Made by a program: the position numbers and the translations under genes. The notes under the pieces were generated by a model. The model was not told where the DNA came from. It saw only the letters and a program-made list of their open reading frames with translations, and did not search any database. A stretch of 8,893 bases of DNA from JANSWY01 sp038525605 (GTDB lineage Bacteria; Bacteroidota; Bacteroidia; Cytophagales; Cyclobacteriaceae): assembly GCA_038525605.1 (NCBI GenBank), contig JBCBHL010000308.1, forward strand, positions 1-8,893, written 5' to 3'. This document shows, in pieces, positions 7,685 through 8,893 of the stretch (the first letter of the stretch is position 1; each line of letters opens with the position of its first letter).

Positions 7685-8593
7685 ATGCAACAGATTGTCA
7701 TAGCACTAGACTGGACACCCAATATCAACCACATTGGTTTTTTCATTGCCAATGAGCTTAATTTTTACAAACAGCTTGAGTTGTCTGTGGACATCACTGA
7801 TCCATCTATCGATAATTATGCGGTTACTCCTGCAAAAAAAGTGGAACTGGGCCAGGCAGATTTCGCTCTTTGTCCGATGGAAAGTATTCTCAGCTATCAG
7901 ACCAAAAGCAAACCGTTTAATTTGATCGCTACAGCGACCATTTACAAAGAAGACTTAAGTGCAATTGTCACTTTGAAAAACAGCGGTTTGGAATCGCCAA
8001 AAGACCTGGATGAAAAACAATATGCCTCTTATAATGCCCGATATGAAGATGGTATTGTAAAACAAATGATCAGGAATGACGGTGGCAAGGGAAGTGTAAA
8101 AGTTAACTATCCCGCTAAACTTGGTATTTGGGAAACGTTGCTCAAAGGAAATGCAGATGCTACATGGATTTTTATGAATTGGGAAGGAGTACAGGCAGCA
8201 TCAAAAGGTGTTGCACTAAATGCTTTCAGGATGAAGGACTATCAGATTCCCTATTCTTACTCACCAGTAATAGCCACAAATGCTGATCTGATTTCCGGAA
8301 AAGAAGATTCATATAAAAAGTTTTTAAATGCCAGTAAAAGAGGTTTTTTATATGCTAAAGATCATCCGAAGGAAGCAGCTAAAATCTTAAGAAAATTTAT
8401 TCCCAATAGCGACAAAGACATTGACCTGATCAGTTGTATAGAAGAAAGCTATCCATATTGGGGCGATTCCGAAACCTGGGGAATCATGGAGCAGGATAAC
8501 GTAGAAAAGTACCTAAAATGGCTTTCTGATCATCAACTGGAAACTGCTATCCCAGCTATTGACGTAATTATAACAAATGAGCTATTAAACTAA
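7685..8593 (+). CDS. NMT1/THI5-like substrate-binding-fold protein without signal peptide
   Basis: This is a 302-residue protein of the NMT1/THI5-like periplasmic-binding-protein fold. The opening I-A-L-D9-W10-T-P-N-I-N-H16 is the family signature. It is followed by the VELGQADFALCP region (53-64), the run Y113-A-S-Y116-N-A-R-Y-E-D122, IRNDGGKG (129-136) and GNADATWIFMNWEG. Relatives bind pyrimidines (ThiY), taurine or sulfonates, or, in yeast Thi5, make the thiamin pyrimidine. This protein appears to lack the Thi5 synthase residues: the lysine and histidine positions align with C63 and S67, and the cysteine cluster aligns with PYSYS (189-193). It therefore looks like a binder, not an HMP-P synthase. 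The frame is open back to a TAA at 7622 but contains no upstream ATG and no signal-like hydrophobic stretch, so the protein seems cytosolic. No permease or ATPase gene is adjacent; a 32-residue membrane ORF follows after 13 nt. The ligand is unknown. Confidence 0.8.
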   Translation: MQQIVIALDWTPNINHIGFFIANELNFYKQLELSVDITDPSIDNYAVTPAKKVELGQADFALCPMESILSYQTKSKPFNLIATATIYKEDLSAIVTLKNSGLESPKDLDEKQYASYNARYEDGIVKQMIRNDGGKGSVKVNYPAKLGIWETLLKGNADATWIFMNWEGVQAASKGVALNAFRMKDYQIPYSYSPVIATNADLISGKEDSYKKFLNASKRGFLYAKDHPKEAAKILRKFIPNSDKDIDLISCIEESYPYWGDSETWGIMEQDNVEKYLKWLSDHQLETAIPAIDVIITNELLN

Positions 8594-8606
8594 ATCTTCA
8601 GAAATC

Positions 8607-8705
8607 ATGAAAATGACAGAGTGGTGGCAGTATGCAATTGGACTAGTCGCATTTTTAATAGGTCTATACATCGCAGTGAAGCCTAAAATTAAAAATAGGT
8701 TTTAA
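8607..8705 (+). CDS. Very small single-pass membrane protein (32 residues), hypothetical
   Basis: ATG at 8607 opens a 32-codon frame ending in TAA at 8703-8705. The product starts MKMTEWWQYAIGLVAFLIGL, has a hydrophobic helix at about residues 9-24 bounded by a tryptophan pair, and ends in a basic tail (KPKIKNRF). This is a well-formed small transmembrane protein with the positive side at the C-terminus. An internal ATG at 8613 would give 30 residues. It lies 13 nt after the substrate-binding-like gene in the same direction, so cotranscription is likely. No family is recognised. The main doubt is whether so short a frame is translated, but the amphipathic layout is better than expected for random AT-rich sequence. 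Confidence 0.5.
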   Translation: MKMTEWWQYAIGLVAFLIGLYIAVKPKIKNRF

Positions 8706-8790
8706 TGGGATTCGTAATTACCTTGTTCAAAACACCGATAGTTTAACTGAAAGATAGATGGAGTAGCCTGAGTTTAAACAGAAACCGTTA

Positions 8791-8821
8791 TTTGAAATAC
8801 CAGCAGTTTTTTATTAATTTG
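8791..8821 (+). promoter_or_regulatory. Bacteroidota-type promoter for the gene at the right edge
   Basis: TTTG at 8791-8794 is followed after 19 nt by TTAATTTG at 8814-8821. This matches the Bacteroidota -33 TTTG and -7 TAnnTTTG consensus with one mismatch (second base of the -7 box) and the ideal spacing. Initiation near 8826-8830 would leave a 5' leader of about 30-35 nt before ATG 8861. It is the best promoter match in the window. Confidence 0.55.
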
Positions 8822-8844
8822 GAGACGACAATTAACAACTAATA

Positions 8845-8882
8845 AAAAACAAATTATGGTATGAAAAAGAAAAACAAATTAT
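8845..8882 (+). repeat. 13-nt direct repeat spanning a start codon
   Basis: AAAAACAAATTAT occurs perfectly at 8845-8857 and 8870-8882, offset by 25 nt. The ATG at 8861 lies between the copies, the first copy being in the leader and the second in the coding region. It could be a regulator site or a chance repeat in very A-rich sequence. Confidence 0.4.
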
Positions 8883-8893
8883 CGCTATTACAG
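8861..8893 (+). CDS. 5' fragment of a short or unknown gene, cut by the window edge
   Basis: Eleven codons are visible, M-K-K-K-N-K-L-S-L-L-Q, open to the window end. The frame has a promoter-like element about 40 nt upstream (8791-8821), and the lysine-rich start followed by L-S-L-L is seen in leader peptides of Bacteroidota ribosomally made peptides. It is also compatible with the first residues of an ordinary signal peptide or cytosolic protein. A two-codon frame, ATG GTA TGA at 8856-8864, overlaps this start codon. The family cannot be determined from what is present. Confidence 0.5.
   Translation, partial: MKKKNKLSLLQ

Noticed and set aside
7734..7925. 63-codon plus-strand frame overlapping the THI5-like gene
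   Set aside because: It is fully contained in a gene with clear family motifs, and its hydrophobic, tryptophan-rich translation arises from frame shifting of that sequence.
7685..8593. Calling the binding-like protein a Thi5-type HMP-P synthase
   Set aside because: The lysine, histidine and cysteine-cluster positions needed in Thi5 appear to be replaced by C63, S67 and PYSYS.
8726..8779. Possible terminator hairpins after the 32-residue ORF, including the palindrome GTTTAAAC at 8772-8779 and the near-repeat GTTTAAC at 8741-8747
   Set aside because: Pairing is short, AT-only and bulged, and no T-run follows; nothing resembles a working intrinsic terminator.

Overview
The window reads as chromosomal DNA of a Bacteroidota member, probably an aquatic Cytophagales- or Flavobacteriia-type bacterium. 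The base composition is AT-rich, Shine-Dalgarno sites are weak or absent, the best promoters fit the Bacteroidota pattern (TTTG, about 19-21 nt, then TAnnTTTG), and the protein families are typical of that phylum (M56/BlaR1-like peptidases with swapped C-termini, class C beta-lactamase-fold serine hydrolases, IRBP/tricorn-like S41 peptidases). No rRNA, tRNA, CRISPR array, transposase or phage gene was found.

Positions 1-6818 form a plus-strand gene cluster that is probably one operon. It holds (1) an M56 membrane metallopeptidase whose sensor part is a DUF4097-like beta-helix instead of a penicillin-binding domain; (2) a secreted serine hydrolase with a CBM9-like domain, a carboxypeptidase-regulatory-like domain and a class C beta-lactamase fold; (3) a secreted S41 peptidase with an N-terminal CBM20-like domain; and (4) a membrane-anchored second serine hydrolase. 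Genes 1-2 and 2-3 are each separated by exactly 4 nt, and genes 3-4 by 41 nt. By analogy with BlaI-BlaR1 systems, a BlaI/MecI-type repressor would be expected just upstream, outside the window. The cluster looks like an envelope-sensing protease coupled to exported serine enzymes. Its substrate cannot be read from sequence.

Positions 6863-7531 carry a minus-strand gene for a small outer-membrane beta-barrel-like protein, convergent with the cluster. A 153-nt divergent spacer follows. Next comes a plus-strand gene (7685-8593) for a NMT1/THI5-like substrate-binding-fold protein with no signal peptide, followed 13 nt later by a very small ORF for a 32-residue single-pass membrane protein (8607-8705).

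The window ends with a good Bacteroidota-type promoter (8791-8821) and the first 11 codons of another gene (8861-8893). Its start, M-K-K-K-N-K-L-S-L-L-Q, resembles leaders of Bacteroidota ribosomal peptides, but too little is visible to decide.

The points most worth a second look are the sensor-swapped M56 protein leading an operon of serine hydrolases, the odd 5' end of that gene, the loss of the third active-site motif in the last hydrolase, the cytosolic THI5-like protein with its tiny membrane partner, and the promoter-driven short reading frame at the right edge.
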